A stretch of DNA of 43,517 bases from Flavobacteriales bacterium (GCA_947476955.1 CANJSS010000007.1:1-43517); one strand, 5' to 3'. Positions 8,424 through 17,852 are shown, numbered from the stretch's first letter. Numbers and translations are program-made. Notes: generated from the sequence alone by a model not told the origin.

Positions 8424-10421
8424 ATGCTAAACCGCTCGATATCCAACTTTCCTTTTTATCGCCAACCTTTTGGTCTGTTGACAATCAGTCTTTTTATCGG
8501 AATTTTAATTGGATTTGAATACAAATTATCCCATATTCTGTTGCCTTTACTTGCACTTACAGTCTTTGCAGCCGCGGTTATTCTATCAATTCGGGATTCT
8601 TTCAACAATGGAATATTTCTATTATTTACTGCTTTAATTTTCATATTGATCGGCATGTTCCATGTGCAAAATAAAATACATATTGGAAATGAATTTGGGA
8701 TGGATACTGTTTACCAAAAAGGCGATGTAGTGCTTGTCCGATTAACCGAAGTAGGTCCATCGGACAAAGAATGGAAAAAAATGACGGGCGAAATAAAACG
8801 TATTTACAAAAACGATAGTTCTTTTCGTGCGGACGAATCTATTTTATTGTTCTTACAAGGCATAGATTCAAAACATAAAAAGGGCGATGAACTTCTAATT
8901 TCCTCGGAAATAAGTCTGATAAAAAACACCGGAAACCCAGGTGAATTTGATGCTACAAACTATTGGAATAAAAAAGGTTTCAACTATCTTTCCTTCGTTG
9001 GTGAGGAAAATTACAGCGTGTTAAGCCGTTACAAACAAAATTGGCTCGAGAATGGTCTCACTGTTTTACAAACCTATCTCAGCGAATCACTTGAAAATAA
9101 TTTGCGCGGAAATGAATTAGCAATAGCACAAGCATTAATATTAGGCGATAAATCTTTGCTAGATGTTGAGACAAGAAATAGTTTTTCGAACACAGGTGCT
9201 ATGCATGTATTGGCTGTTTCGGGATTACACATTGGGCTCATCATGCAATTATTACTTGTTATTTTAAGTCAATTTTCCTCCATTCTATCCAAAAAAAATG
9301 CTGTATTTACAGTAGTTGTCATTCTTTGGATTTATGCTATTGTAACAGGACTTTCACCTTCAGTGATACGCGCTGTTTTTATGTTTTCAGTCTTATTCAT
9401 TTCTCAGGTAAGTGGAAAACAATACGACCCAATGAATGTGCTTTTCTTTACCGCCTTTGTGCTTTTATTATTAAATCCTTTAACCTTATTTGATATTGGT
9501 TTTCAATTATCCTTTCTAGCAATGGTTGGGATATTTTTATTTTATAAACCGATTGAAAAATTGATTTTTGTTAAAAATAAAATACTTCAAAAAGTTTGGC
9601 AGGGAACAGCAATAGGATTTGGCGCGCAACTCATGACAACACCAATTTCCTTGTACTATTTTCACCAGTTTCCAAATTACTTTGTCTTAACAAATATTGG
9701 ATTAATGGCTACTTCAGGCTTAATTTTAGGCTTGGGAATTTTCATTTTTTCCATTAGCTGGTGGCATCTTGGAGCTGGAATAGTCGGCGCAGCGCTTTCC
9801 TTAATTATTTTTATTTCATTTGTTTTTATTGAATGGGTGGAAAAATTACCCGGAGGATTGGCTCAAGGCTTCGAGTTACCCTTTTCCCTGGTTGTTGGAA
9901 TGAGCGTTTTAATAATATTGCTTTTTTTGGTAATACGAAAAAAGATGCATAAAATAATAGCGTATTGCTTTGGTTTAGGGATGTTGTTAATGCTAGTGTA
10001 CAACCGAAATCAAAATTTAATTCGGGAAGAAATATGTGTTTTCAATTCGCGACAAGTAATTGTAACGATTCGGAAAAATCAGGAATTATTTTGTTTTTAT
10101 CAGGCTGAAAAAGAAGATTTTAAAAAAGTGAAATACGTTGTCGAAGCCTACTTGAAATTGCATCCAGGCAAAGTGCGTTATTTTTCAATGCAGAAAAAAA
10201 ACTGGCACATTCAATCTAAAACAACAGAGATTCAGACAAGAAAAATTTCAAATAACTTTGTTGTTTCTGTGAATAAAAAAGATTATTTCATTTATTTAAA
10301 CGACTATTCGAAACCAAGCGAATTATTTAAATCCACTCATTTCACGCTAATTGGCATGCCGTGGATTGAAGGGGAAGTTGATCATTCGTTAAATGATGGC
10401 GCTTTTATTCAGAAAATTTAA
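8424..10421 (+). CDS. ComEC/Rec2-family DNA-uptake channel protein
   Basis: ComEC forms the inner-membrane channel through which single-stranded DNA enters during natural transformation. The 665 residues show an N-terminal membrane pair with a soluble insert (DUF4131-like; VLVRLTEVGPSDKEWKKM). The polytopic Competence domain follows, with the hallmark LILGDKSLLD, FSNTGAMHVLAVSGLHIGL and GLSPSVIRA. About ten membrane segments are predicted. The C-terminal metallo-beta-lactamase domain of the long form is absent: the last 130 residues have no HxHxDH motif. I chose the ATG at 8424 because a TTG four codons earlier falls inside a promoter-like TATTTTGC. The gene converges on the next, and their stop codons overlap in TTAA. 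Confidence 0.9.
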   Translation: MLNRSISNFPFYRQPFGLLTISLFIGILIGFEYKLSHILLPLLALTVFAAAVILSIRDSFNNGIFLLFTALIFILIGMFHVQNKIHIGNEFGMDTVYQKGDVVLVRLTEVGPSDKEWKKMTGEIKRIYKNDSSFRADESILLFLQGIDSKHKKGDELLISSEISLIKNTGNPGEFDATNYWNKKGFNYLSFVGEENYSVLSRYKQNWLENGLTVLQTYLSESLENNLRGNELAIAQALILGDKSLLDVETRNSFSNTGAMHVLAVSGLHIGLIMQLLLVILSQFSSILSKKNAVFTVVVILWIYAIVTGLSPSVIRAVFMFSVLFISQVSGKQYDPMNVLFFTAFVLLLLNPLTLFDIGFQLSFLAMVGIFLFYKPIEKLIFVKNKILQKVWQGTAIGFGAQLMTTPISLYYFHQFPNYFVLTNIGLMATSGLILGLGIFIFSISWWHLGAGIVGAALSLIIFISFVFIEWVEKLPGGLAQGFELPFSLVVGMSVLIILLFLVIRKKMHKIIAYCFGLGMLLMLVYNRNQNLIREEICVFNSRQVIVTIRKNQELFCFYQAEKEDFKKVKYVVEAYLKLHPGKVRYFSMQKKNWHIQSKTTEIQTRKISNNFVVSVNKKDYFIYLNDYSKPSELFKSTHFTLIGMPWIEGEVDHSLNDGAFIQKI

Positions 10422-11593
10422 GCCTTCGCTCTAGGATTTGCAAATGCTTTTACATCTTCATCCGAAATATTATTTCCACATAGAATAATTAAGCGTTCAA
10501 TAATATTTCGAAGTTCGCGGATATTTCCCGACCAATCGGTTTGCTTTAAGGCTTCCAATGCATCTTCGGTAAATGATTTTCGAGGAACTCCGTGTTCGGC
10601 GCATACCATTGTCATAAAATGATCTGCAAGAATCGGAATATCATCCCGACGCTCATTTAGCGAAGGAACATGAATTAAAATAACTGCTAATCGGTGGTAC
10701 AAATCTTCACGGAAACGACCCGCTTCAATTTCTTTGCGTAAATCCTTGTTAGTTGCGGCGATTACGCGACAATCTACTTTTATATCCCGTTCACCACCTA
10801 CGCGTTGGATTACATTTTCTTGCAGTGCACGCAACACTTTTGCCTGAGCACTTGCGGACATATCCCCTATTTCATCCAAGAACAATGTTCCACCGGAAGC
10901 CAATTCAAATTTTCCTTTTTTGTCTTTTACAGCAGAAGTAAAAGCGCCTTTTTCATGACCAAACAATTCGCTTTCAATTAATTCGGAAGGAATTGCTGCA
11001 CAATTCACTTCAATAAATTGCATTTTTCGTCGGTTGGAATTGTCGTGTAAAGATCGCGCCACCAATTCCTTTCCCGTTCCATTTTCACCGGTAATTAATA
11101 CCCTAGCATCAGAAGGAGCAACCTTCTCAATCATTTCCTTGATCTTGAAAATACCTTCTGTTTCTCCGATGATAGAACTGCCTTTGAACCGCTTAACCGT
11201 TGTTTTCAATTGCTTTGTTTCTTCAACTAATCCTGTTTTTTCTCTTGCATTTCGTATGGTTACCAAAATACGGTTCAAATCCAATGGTTTTTCAATGAAA
11301 TCAAAAGCACCTTTTTTAATCGCCTGAACAGCAGTATCGATGTTTCCGTGTCCACTAATCATAATAACAGGTGTTTCAACTTTTGATTTCAATAATTCAT
11401 CTAGCACTTCCATGCCGTCCATCATTGGCATTTTGATATCGCAAAAAATAACATCGAACGATGCGGCAAGCGCTTTTTCCAAACCTTCCTTTCCGTTTTC
11501 TGCTTCCTCAACAGTAAAGTCCTCAAATTCTAGGATTTCACGCATTGCTCTTCGGATAGCCCTCTCGTCGTCGATAATTAATATTTTTCCCAT
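10418..11593 (-). CDS. NtrC-like sigma-54 response regulator without DNA-binding domain
   Basis: Enhancer-binding proteins of this class use ATP to open sigma-54 promoters after phosphorylation by a sensor kinase. A receiver domain (1-118) holds the predicted phosphorylated Asp52 in FCDIKMP. An AAA+ domain (about 140-375) holds Walker A GENGTGKE (169-176), the sigma-54-contact loop GAFTSA (216-221, usually GAFTGA), Walker [12 protein letters not shown] (234-244) and arginine-finger REDLYHRL. The protein stops at residue 391, right after the AAA+ lid, and lacks the usual C-terminal Fis-type helix-turn-helix. I see no frameshift that would restore one. From memory, similar short regulators occur widely in Flavobacteriia. 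No partner kinase is adjacent. Confidence 0.93.
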   Translation of the reverse strand: MGKILIIDDERAIRRAMREILEFEDFTVEEAENGKEGLEKALAASFDVIFCDIKMPMMDGMEVLDELLKSKVETPVIMISGHGNIDTAVQAIKKGAFDFIEKPLDLNRILVTIRNAREKTGLVEETKQLKTTVKRFKGSSIIGETEGIFKIKEMIEKVAPSDARVLITGENGTGKELVARSLHDNSNRRKMQFIEVNCAAIPSELIESELFGHEKGAFTSAVKDKKGKFELASGGTLFLDEIGDMSASAQAKVLRALQENVIQRVGGERDIKVDCRVIAATNKDLRKEIEAGRFREDLYHRLAVILIHVPSLNERRDDIPILADHFMTMVCAEHGVPRKSFTEDALEALKQTDWSGNIRELRNIIERLIILCGNNISDEDVKAFANPRAKA

Positions 11594-11698
11594 GCTGTTT
11601 TTATTTGGGATAAAGATACGAATGAATTTGGGATTATCTTCTTATAGTCGATGCTGCCTGCGGCGGTTGGGATTTTGAAAATAAACTTTCATTATTAT

Positions 11699-11728
11699 TT
11701 GAAAGTTTAGAAATTTTTAATATATTTG
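11699..11728 (+). promoter_or_regulatory. Bacteroidota promoter of the GbsR-type regulator operon
   Basis: TTG at 11699-11701, a 19-base spacer and TATATTTG at 11721-11728 match the consensus fully. The box ends only four bases before the ATG at 11733, so the transcript probably begins at or next to the start codon. Confidence 0.7.
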
Positions 11729-11732
11729 ACCT

Positions 11733-12236
11733 ATGGAATTAAAAGAAGCATCGGATAAATTCATTCAAAATTGGGCGCAACTCGGCACAAACTGGGGCAT
11801 TAACAAAACGATGGCGCAAATACATGCTTTGCTTTTAATTTCGAAAAATTCACTTTCCGCTGAGGAAATAATGGAAAAACTACTTATTTCCCGAGGAAAC
11901 ACGAATATGAATGTTCGTGCTTTAATAGACTGGGGTTTGGTTTACCGAGAATATAAAATAGGTGAGCGTATGGAATTTTTTCGCGCAGAAAAAGACATCA
12001 ACAAAGTTGGTAGATGCATTGCTCGCGAGCGTAGAAAAAGAGAAATTGAACCTGTAATAAGCTTACTTAAAGAACTTTCAAGTGAAAAATTAGGAACTAG
12101 CCCTGAAGCGAAAGAATTTACCAAAGTAACAAAAGACATACAAGAATTTTCTACAACGATAGATGGATTTCTTGAAAAATTCAGCAAAACCGATGAAAAT
12201 TGGTTTTATGCAATATTGCTTAAATTAATGAAATAA
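11733..12236 (+). CDS. GbsR/MarR-family transcriptional regulator
   Basis: This 167-residue protein resembles GbsR-type winged-helix repressors. The segment WGINKTMAQIHALLLISKN (residues 21-39) is the characteristic first helix. It is followed by LSAEEIMEKLLISRGNTNMNVRALIDWGLVYREYKIGER, a helix-turn-helix plus wing at about 41-79. The remaining half is helical and probably mediates dimerisation. It opens a three-gene run with a small membrane protein and an epimerase-like protein, which it may control. The start at 11733 is favoured because there is no other Met before residue 27, inside the DNA-binding domain. The ligand is unknown. Confidence 0.8.
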   Translation: MELKEASDKFIQNWAQLGTNWGINKTMAQIHALLLISKNSLSAEEIMEKLLISRGNTNMNVRALIDWGLVYREYKIGERMEFFRAEKDINKVGRCIARERRKREIEPVISLLKELSSEKLGTSPEAKEFTKVTKDIQEFSTTIDGFLEKFSKTDENWFYAILLKLMK

Positions 12237-12272
12237 TTTTTTTACTATTAACTTTCAAAAATTTCTGAAACT

Positions 12273-12677
12273 ATGAAACAATTAAAAACAAAAAAACTTC
12301 TTCAAATCGATATTTCGATTCAAGTTTCCATTCTTATTCTCACCTTTTTCGCTATCGTTACTACTGAGCTGGGTTATGCCTTTATACTATTTTACTTTGT
12401 ACTTGGAGGATATCAGTTGCTAAGTTTTACGCTGCATTACTTACTCAGAAAAAAGAGAAAAGGAAAAACCGCAGTTTACGCCAATATAATTTTAACTGCT
12501 TTGATTGGTTTAGTAATTTGTGTTCTGCTTCAATCTATTCCACAACTTGAATTTATGCCGATATTTTTCTATTTAGTCATGCTACTATTTCTAGGTCCTT
12601 TTCTTGCAATTTATTACCTGATTATTTCTGTATTAGATATTCAGGAAATTAAAAAACAACTTCTAAATGCCAACTAA
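12273..12677 (+). CDS. Small four-helix membrane protein, unknown function
   Basis: I do not recognise a named family. The 134 residues contain four hydrophobic stretches, roughly 13-32, 37-57, 69-88 and 96-118, with basic loops (RKKRKGKT at about 59-66) that place the N-terminus and the second loop in the cytosol. A short charged tail (IQEIKKQLLNAN) follows. There is no signal peptide. It begins 36 bases after the regulator gene and overlaps the next gene by 11 bases, so the three are probably co-transcribed. It might be a stress or envelope protein under the regulator, but nothing in the sequence says so directly. Confidence 0.65.
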   Translation: MKQLKTKKLLQIDISIQVSILILTFFAIVTTELGYAFILFYFVLGGYQLLSFTLHYLLRKKRKGKTAVYANIILTALIGLVICVLLQSIPQLEFMPIFFYLVMLLFLGPFLAIYYLIISVLDIQEIKKQLLNAN

Positions 12678-13566
12678 AATGGAAACAAAAAAAGTAGTAA
12701 TCGCTGGTGGAACAGGATTTATCGGTTCTTATTTAGCTAAACGTTTCACCGAGAAAGGTTATACCGTTCATATAATTTCCAGGTCCAAAAAACATCTTAA
12801 TTGGAAGGAAACTGAAAAAGTTATAAATGCAATTTCTGGTGCAGAACTGCTATTAAATTTCACCGGTAAATCTGTGGATTGTCGCTACAATTATAAAAAC
12901 AAATGGAAGATCTTAACCTCCAGGACGGAAAGCACGTTGCACTTACACAAACTTGTTGCAGCCTGCCCTATTCCACCAAAAATGTGGTTTAACTCTAGTA
13001 CTGCAACGATTTACCGCCATTCGGAAGACCGACCGATGACGGAAGATGAGGGGGAAATTGGCACTGGATTTTCTGTTCATGTAGCCGAAAGCTGGGAAAA
13101 TGCTTTTTTTTCTAAAGAACTAGCACATACCAAACAAATTGCGCTTCGCATTGCAATAGTTTTAGGAAAAGGCGGTGCGCTTGTTCCGCTAAAGGCCTTA
13201 ACAAAATTTGGATTTGGCGGAAAACAAGGTGATGGAAATCAAATGGTAAGCTGGATTCACATTGAAGATCTTTATGAAAGCATCCATTTTTTGCAACACC
13301 TCGAGAATCCTGCTAAAATTTATAATTGTTCTGCACCAAATCCACTAAGAAATGATTCATTTATGCGAGAACTGCGCTCTTCAATGCATGTTAAAATTGG
13401 AATCCCTTTACCAAAAAAGCTTTTGGCGTTTGGGGCATTTTTTATACGAACAGAACCGGAAATGATATTAAAAAGTCGCTGGGTGCTACCGGAAAGATTA
13501 TTAAATGCGGGTTTTGAATTTAAACACAAGGAAATAACCAAGGCATTAACCGATTTGAAAACCTAA
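12667..13566 (+). CDS. TIGR01777-family NAD(P)-dependent epimerase-like protein
   Basis: This is an atypical short-chain dehydrogenase of the YfcH/SDR39U1 group, whose substrate is unknown. The Rossmann motif GGTGFIGSYL begins at residue 14. A central NSSTATIYR stretch, VAESWENA and LGKGGALVPLK match the family, and the C-terminal part (FGAFFIRTEPEMILKSRWVLPERL) matches its DUF1731 end domain. The ATG at 12667 overlaps the preceding gene; a second ATG at 12679, directly after that gene's stop, would give an N-terminus closer to family norm and may be the real start. It ends a three-gene operon, 36 bases from the convergent phosphatase gene, with no evident terminator between. Confidence 0.85.
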   Translation: MPTKMETKKVVIAGGTGFIGSYLAKRFTEKGYTVHIISRSKKHLNWKETEKVINAISGAELLLNFTGKSVDCRYNYKNKWKILTSRTESTLHLHKLVAACPIPPKMWFNSSTATIYRHSEDRPMTEDEGEIGTGFSVHVAESWENAFFSKELAHTKQIALRIAIVLGKGGALVPLKALTKFGFGGKQGDGNQMVSWIHIEDLYESIHFLQHLENPAKIYNCSAPNPLRNDSFMRELRSSMHVKIGIPLPKKLLAFGAFFIRTEPEMILKSRWVLPERLLNAGFEFKHKEITKALTDLKT

Positions 13567-13602
13567 CACCATCAACACTATTCGAAGTTGGAAGTTTCTA
13601 AT

Positions 13603-14487
13603 TTAGGCAAATGCTCCTTCTTTCAAGGAACATGGCGAAATAAAAACTCTTTTGATGTTTAATTGCTCCAAAACCCATTGCGTTTTCACAGCTGCAATTG
13701 GCGCCATTTTCTTTCGTATCGGAATGATCCAGTCGTTTTGATCGCGTTCAAATTGTGTTGAATTAATAATTGAAACCAAGCATTCTTGCAAATGTTCCAA
13801 TGATATTTCCATGGCTTCAATTTTCTCCGGAAACGGCTCGTTGTGAATTAATTCGTAAAATGTTTCAAAACTTCCTGCCGCACCAACGAGAATATGTTCT
13901 TGTTTTCCGGCGAAAAAACCATTGGCATTCTCGTCGAGCCAATTTTTAATCTGTTCAATATCTTTTCGGGTCAGCGGGTCATGAAAATCAACCAATTGGT
14001 AAATTCTGGATACGCCAATATCCAAACTTACTAAATCCGTAATGCCATTTTTATCGGCAAAAACAAATTCCGTGCTTCCTCCGCCAATATCCATTACTAC
14101 TGAAGCCTCCTCAAAATCGTATGTCCACTTTACCCCTTTATAGATCAATTCAGCTTCACGCAAACCAGAGACAATTTCAATAGTGATTCCAAATTTAACT
14201 TTTACTTGTTTAATAAAATCACCTGAATTCGATGCTCCTCGTAAAGCCGAAGTTCCGATTCCTTTTATCGATACAACTTCGTATTGGTCACACACAATTT
14301 TAAAATGTTCCAATGCTTTAATCCCTCTTTCGAAAGCTTCAGGAGCCAAAAAACCAGCATTAATTCCGCCCATTCCAAGTGAAACACCTTCCTTTTCGGA
14401 ATGAATTACACGAAAACCCTCGGAATCCGTTACTCCGATTAAAAGATTGAACGTATTTGTTCCAAGATCTATTACCGCTTTGCGCAT
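13603..14487 (-). CDS. Ppx/GppA-family phosphatase
   Basis: Members hydrolyse polyphosphate or the pentaphosphate alarmone pppGpp. The 294 residues cover only the two actin-like domains: DLGTNTFNLLIG at residues 7-18 (phosphate-1) and VVMDIGGGSTEFVF at about 150-163 (phosphate-2). The C-terminal HD-type domain of E. coli Ppx (513 residues) is missing, as in other short members. Which substrate it prefers cannot be read from the sequence. It starts one base after the ABC permease stop, so it is almost certainly the third gene of that operon. The functional link to export is unclear. Confidence 0.9.
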   Translation of the reverse strand: MRKAVIDLGTNTFNLLIGVTDSEGFRVIHSEKEGVSLGMGGINAGFLAPEAFERGIKALEHFKIVCDQYEVVSIKGIGTSALRGASNSGDFIKQVKVKFGITIEIVSGLREAELIYKGVKWTYDFEEASVVMDIGGGSTEFVFADKNGITDLVSLDIGVSRIYQLVDFHDPLTRKDIEQIKNWLDENANGFFAGKQEHILVGAAGSFETFYELIHNEPFPEKIEAMEISLEHLQECLVSIINSTQFERDQNDWIIPIRKKMAPIAAVKTQWVLEQLNIKRVFISPCSLKEGAFA

Positions 14488-14488
14488 T

Positions 14489-15823
14489 TTACATCTTTTT
14501 CAGCCACTTCAACATCAAACTCAATTTGATTCGATGTCCATACTGTAAGATACCATTTTTATATAAGCGCCCGGCAATTAATAGGACAAAAATTGCACTC
14601 AATACTAAAATAAACAACGAAAGAAAAAGTTGGTATCCTTGTCCAGGGGTATATCCTTGCGACAATTTCACCATCACAACAACTGGTGACGTAAATGGAA
14701 AATAATGGAAAAATACAGCCAAGGAACTATCTGGATTTTCGAGCGCAAAATAGCCAGCATATAAAGCAAAGCAGAGGATAAAAATAATTGGTAGAATAAA
14801 CTGTTGTCCATCACTTTCTGAGCCGGAAGTCGCACCAATTGCTGCAAAAAATGCTCCATAAAACAAATATCCAACTACAAAAAACAACAGGAAATAAGCC
14901 GTCATCGTTCCAAATTGAACTCTTTCATATACCAAGTCAACGAATTCATTATATTCCTTGTTGACAAAAAAATAATCATTGGTTTGCTGCTTCACCTCTT
15001 CTGTCATTTGGGCAACATTCATATTTGCAGCATCCATAAGATCCGGAAAAAGTGTTTCCCGCAAAAAGAAGAGTCCAAAACCTATAATTATAATCCAAAT
15101 TGCAAACTGTATAAAAGCGGCAATTCCAATGCCAATTATCTTACCCGCCATGAGCTGATTAGGCCGCACGGAAGCCAATAAAACCTCTATAATTCGATTA
15201 CTTTTTTCCAAAGTTACGCTTCGCAAAATTGTCATTCCAAATAGGAAAATAAAGAGAAAAATTACTGTGCCAAAGAAAAAACCAACCCAAGCTCGGAGAT
15301 CTGATGCTTCATCTAATGGATCGTAGGCATTTCGAAAGGCGATATTGAGTGGTTGTTTAATTTTCCGGAAGGCGGAAACCGATAAATTGGTAAATTCTGC
15401 TACCATCACTTCTTCCAGGCGTCTTTCTATATGAAATTGCAGCCGTGTTTGCATGCGAACAGAAGGTTTTTCCCTGAAAAATATAAACGCTGTTTTATTG
15501 GAAAGAACTTTCTCATTTATTTCAATCATAGCATCAAACGGTTGGAATTGTTTGGCATCGCGAAACTCTTCTAATTCGATATAGTCGTTTACAAAACTGT
15601 ATGTTATTGACTTATCATCATTTGCTAAAATCTTAGCATCCATAATACCTGTAGGATCCGATATCAAGACATTCCAACGTTGTTTTCCTTCGCCGCCATA
15701 AGCAAACAAAAAATAGGCCGCCAAGAGTATAATTAGCGGACCAAAAATTGAGAAAAGCAAGAAGGAACGTGCACCAATTCGCTCATTTAATTCTCTACGG
15801 GCTATTAACCAACTGTTACGCAT
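14489..15823 (-). CDS. ABC-2 type exporter permease (NatB-like)
   Basis: This is the membrane half of an ABC exporter. The 444 residues have one membrane helix near the N-terminus (FLLFSIFGPLIILLAAYFLF, about 22-41), a large external domain (about 45-180), and five or six helices in the C-terminal half starting near GFFFGTVIFLFIFLFGMTIL. The segment SNRIIEVLLASVRPNQLMAGKIIG is typical of the NatB/YhaP branch. Its start overlaps the end of the ATPase gene by 8 bases, showing the pair is translated together. Sodium, drugs or lipids are possible substrates; none can be chosen from sequence. Confidence 0.9.
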   Translation of the reverse strand: MRNSWLIARRELNERIGARSFLLFSIFGPLIILLAAYFLFAYGGEGKQRWNVLISDPTGIMDAKILANDDKSITYSFVNDYIELEEFRDAKQFQPFDAMIEINEKVLSNKTAFIFFREKPSVRMQTRLQFHIERRLEEVMVAEFTNLSVSAFRKIKQPLNIAFRNAYDPLDEASDLRAWVGFFFGTVIFLFIFLFGMTILRSVTLEKSNRIIEVLLASVRPNQLMAGKIIGIGIAAFIQFAIWIIIIGFGLFFLRETLFPDLMDAANMNVAQMTEEVKQQTNDYFFVNKEYNEFVDLVYERVQFGTMTAYFLLFFVVGYLFYGAFFAAIGATSGSESDGQQFILPIIFILCFALYAGYFALENPDSSLAVFFHYFPFTSPVVVMVKLSQGYTPGQGYQLFLSLFILVLSAIFVLLIAGRLYKNGILQYGHRIKLSLMLKWLKKM

Positions 15824-16745
15824 TGTTCGCCTCCTTTCTAGGATTTACCATATCGATAAATACATCTTGCATGGAAGGTAAAACTTCCCATGCTGCTTCG
15901 ATTTTCACCTGTCCAATAAGTGCTGTCAATAAGTCTTCAAAAGAATTATCCCCGCGCATTTTTACCCGTGCAATAAATTTGTCGTCGCCCAATATTTCTT
16001 TGTCTGTCAATTCAAAACTTGTCCACAAAGCAGTAACGAAAGCAATCATACTTCCTCTAAATTTAATGGCAAATTCGCCGGTTTTTCTTGCTTCTTGGAT
16101 TTCAGAAATTCTACCTTCCATTATTTTTTTGGATTGGTGAATCAAAGCAGCACGATCGCAAATTTCTTCTACACTTTTCATATTGTGTGTAGATAGAATT
16201 ATCGTTTTTCCTTTGGCTTTCATTTCCACTAATTCCTGCTTGATTAATTCAACATTTACGGGGTCAAAACCACTTAATGGCTCGTCGAGAATGAGTAATT
16301 TTGGCTCGTGCAATACCGTACAAATGAATTGAACTTTTTGCGCCATTCCTTTGGAAAGTTCCTCAATGCGTTTTTTTCGCCAATCGGCAATATCAAATTT
16401 TTCTAGCCAGTATTCCAGCTGCATTTTCACATCTCTTTTGGACAATCCGCGCAATTGACCCAGAAATAATGCATGATCTTCTACTGTCATTGTTCGGTAT
16501 AAACCTCTTTCTTCCGGTAAATAACCAATCATGGATTGGTGGTGCTGCGTCATTAAATCGCCGTTAATTCGCACATAGCCATTATCTGGCTCAATAATAC
16601 GATTGATGATTCGAATTAGTGTTGTTTTTCCTGCGCCATTTGGACCTAGGAGACCAAAAATCTCACCCGCTTCGATACGCAATGAAATATCATCTAAGGC
16701 AAGATTACGGAAAAATGATTTTGAAACATGTTGAATTTCGAGCAT
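15816..16745 (-). CDS. ABC transporter ATP-binding protein (NatA-like)
   Basis: This ATPase powers the exporter encoded next to it. The 309 residues contain Walker A GPNGAGKTT (34-42), a Q-loop region (MIGYLPEERGLYRTM), a degenerate signature ELSKGMAQKVQF, Walker B LLILDEPLSGFDP and the switch LSTHNMKSVEEICD. The YLPEERGLY motif and the extra C-terminal domain of about 90 residues fit the NatA/YhaQ branch rather than short lipoprotein-type ATPases. It is the first gene of ATPase-permease-phosphatase. No strong promoter is visible in the 154 bases upstream; TAGTTTAG near 16768 (minus strand) is only a weak candidate. Confidence 0.93.
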   Translation of the reverse strand: MLEIQHVSKSFFRNLALDDISLRIEAGEIFGLLGPNGAGKTTLIRIINRIIEPDNGYVRINGDLMTQHHQSMIGYLPEERGLYRTMTVEDHALFLGQLRGLSKRDVKMQLEYWLEKFDIADWRKKRIEELSKGMAQKVQFICTVLHEPKLLILDEPLSGFDPVNVELIKQELVEMKAKGKTIILSTHNMKSVEEICDRAALIHQSKKIMEGRISEIQEARKTGEFAIKFRGSMIAFVTALWTSFELTDKEILGDDKFIARVKMRGDNSFEDLLTALIGQVKIEAAWEVLPSMQDVFIDMVNPRKEANNA

Positions 16746-16899
16746 GGGAATACATTGAAAAGGCTAAACTACTAAAAATGTTTTAACGGTGTTAGCAAGC
16801 AGGCGACAAAGAAAGTGTAAATCAAATTAAAAAATACTTAAGAGGACATTTTCCGCAATTGAAAGCACTCGTTTCGAATCTACTTTTGAGCTTCTTCAA

Positions 16900-17808
16900 T
16901 TAACTGAATAATTTTTCTTTCCAGTTTTTCCAGCCGTAAAATTTCGAAAACAACAGCAGGAATAGCGGTTGAATGAGAAGAATTGTCAACAAACTATCCC
17001 AGCCAAAAGTTGGTTTGCTATGGTCTATAAAAAGTGCATCGGTCTGAAAAGCTTGCCATTCATTCGTTAAAATCAAAGCTGCAAAAATGTTATTTACAGC
17101 GTGGTAGCCCATGGATAATTCCAAGCCATCATCCATCAATGTCAGTAACCCGAGAAATATTCCAGTTCCAATATAATACACCATAACGCCATAACCCAAC
17201 GTTTCCACTTCGGGATTTGCACTGTGCAGCAATCCAAAAAGAAATCCGGTCAAAACCACACTTATCCAGCCTTTTTTATAGAGTTTCCCAAATCCTTGAA
17301 ATAAATATCCCCGAAATAGAACTTCTTCGCAGGTTGTTTGCACTGGAATTAAAAAGAATGAAATTAATAATAATGGAAAAAAAGTTGCTGCATTAAAATT
17401 CCATGTAATGGATGGATTTGAAAACATTGTAAGCGCCAAGAAAAGAGACATAACCGTTCCCCAAATGAAAAATAGTGCAAAAAATCGTTTCCAGTCAAAT
17501 TTTATTCGATTGGTTAGAACGGATAGAATTGGTCTTTTATGCAAAAATTTAACCGCAAGTAGGAGCGCTATCAATGCAAAAATGAATGGTAGAATCAGGT
17601 AAACCAAGAATTTATTTTGACCAAGATATTCGGCAATACTTGGAGCGTTTTCTTTTTGAAATTCCTCCAATCCACCAGAATACAAGGAAAGTTCTGCCAA
17701 CAATGGAATCTGTCCGATTACTATGTAGGCGATTAACACCAAAGTAAGTGTTAAAAAATAGGTTGAAAAGAGATTGGTACCTTTATTTGCGTTTTGTAAG
17801 AAAGACAT
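16900..17808 (-). CDS. CPBP-family intramembrane glutamic-type protease
   Basis: This group (Abi/CAAX protease and bacteriocin-processing relatives) cuts substrates within the membrane. The 302 residues have about eight hydrophobic segments. The three family motifs are intact: CEEVLFRGYL with Glu161, Glu162 and Arg166; FGLLHS with His195; and GYHAVNN with His236 and Asn240. An active enzyme is therefore likely. The substrate is unknown. The gene is monocistronic between the dnaJ terminator and the ABC operon. Its start at 17808 lies only 14 bases from that terminator, so its promoter must overlap the terminator or dnaJ tail, or it depends on read-through. Confidence 0.9.
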   Translation of the reverse strand: MSFLQNANKGTNLFSTYFLTLTLVLIAYIVIGQIPLLAELSLYSGGLEEFQKENAPSIAEYLGQNKFLVYLILPFIFALIALLLAVKFLHKRPILSVLTNRIKFDWKRFFALFFIWGTVMSLFLALTMFSNPSITWNFNAATFFPLLLISFFLIPVQTTCEEVLFRGYLFQGFGKLYKKGWISVVLTGFLFGLLHSANPEVETLGYGVMVYYIGTGIFLGLLTLMDDGLELSMGYHAVNNIFAALILTNEWQAFQTDALFIDHSKPTFGWDSLLTILLIQPLFLLLFSKFYGWKNWKEKLFS

Positions 17809-17821
17809 GTTGTAAAGTTAT

Positions 17822-17852
17822 AAAAAAAGGCCGTTAGGAAAATTCCACGACC
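17822..17852 (-). terminator. Intrinsic terminator of grpE-dnaJ
   Basis: On the minus strand GGTCGT and ACGGCC (17852-17847 and 17834-17829) pair with one G-U wobble around a 12-base loop that contains GGAATTTTCC. Seven T residues follow. It lies 77 bases beyond the dnaJ stop. Confidence 0.7.

Noticed and set aside
11653-11671. GC-rich patch GCTGCCTGCGGCGGTTGGG in AT-rich DNA upstream of the NtrC-like gene
   Set aside because: It could be a degraded REP-like element, but it has no clear inverted repeat and no second copy in the window.
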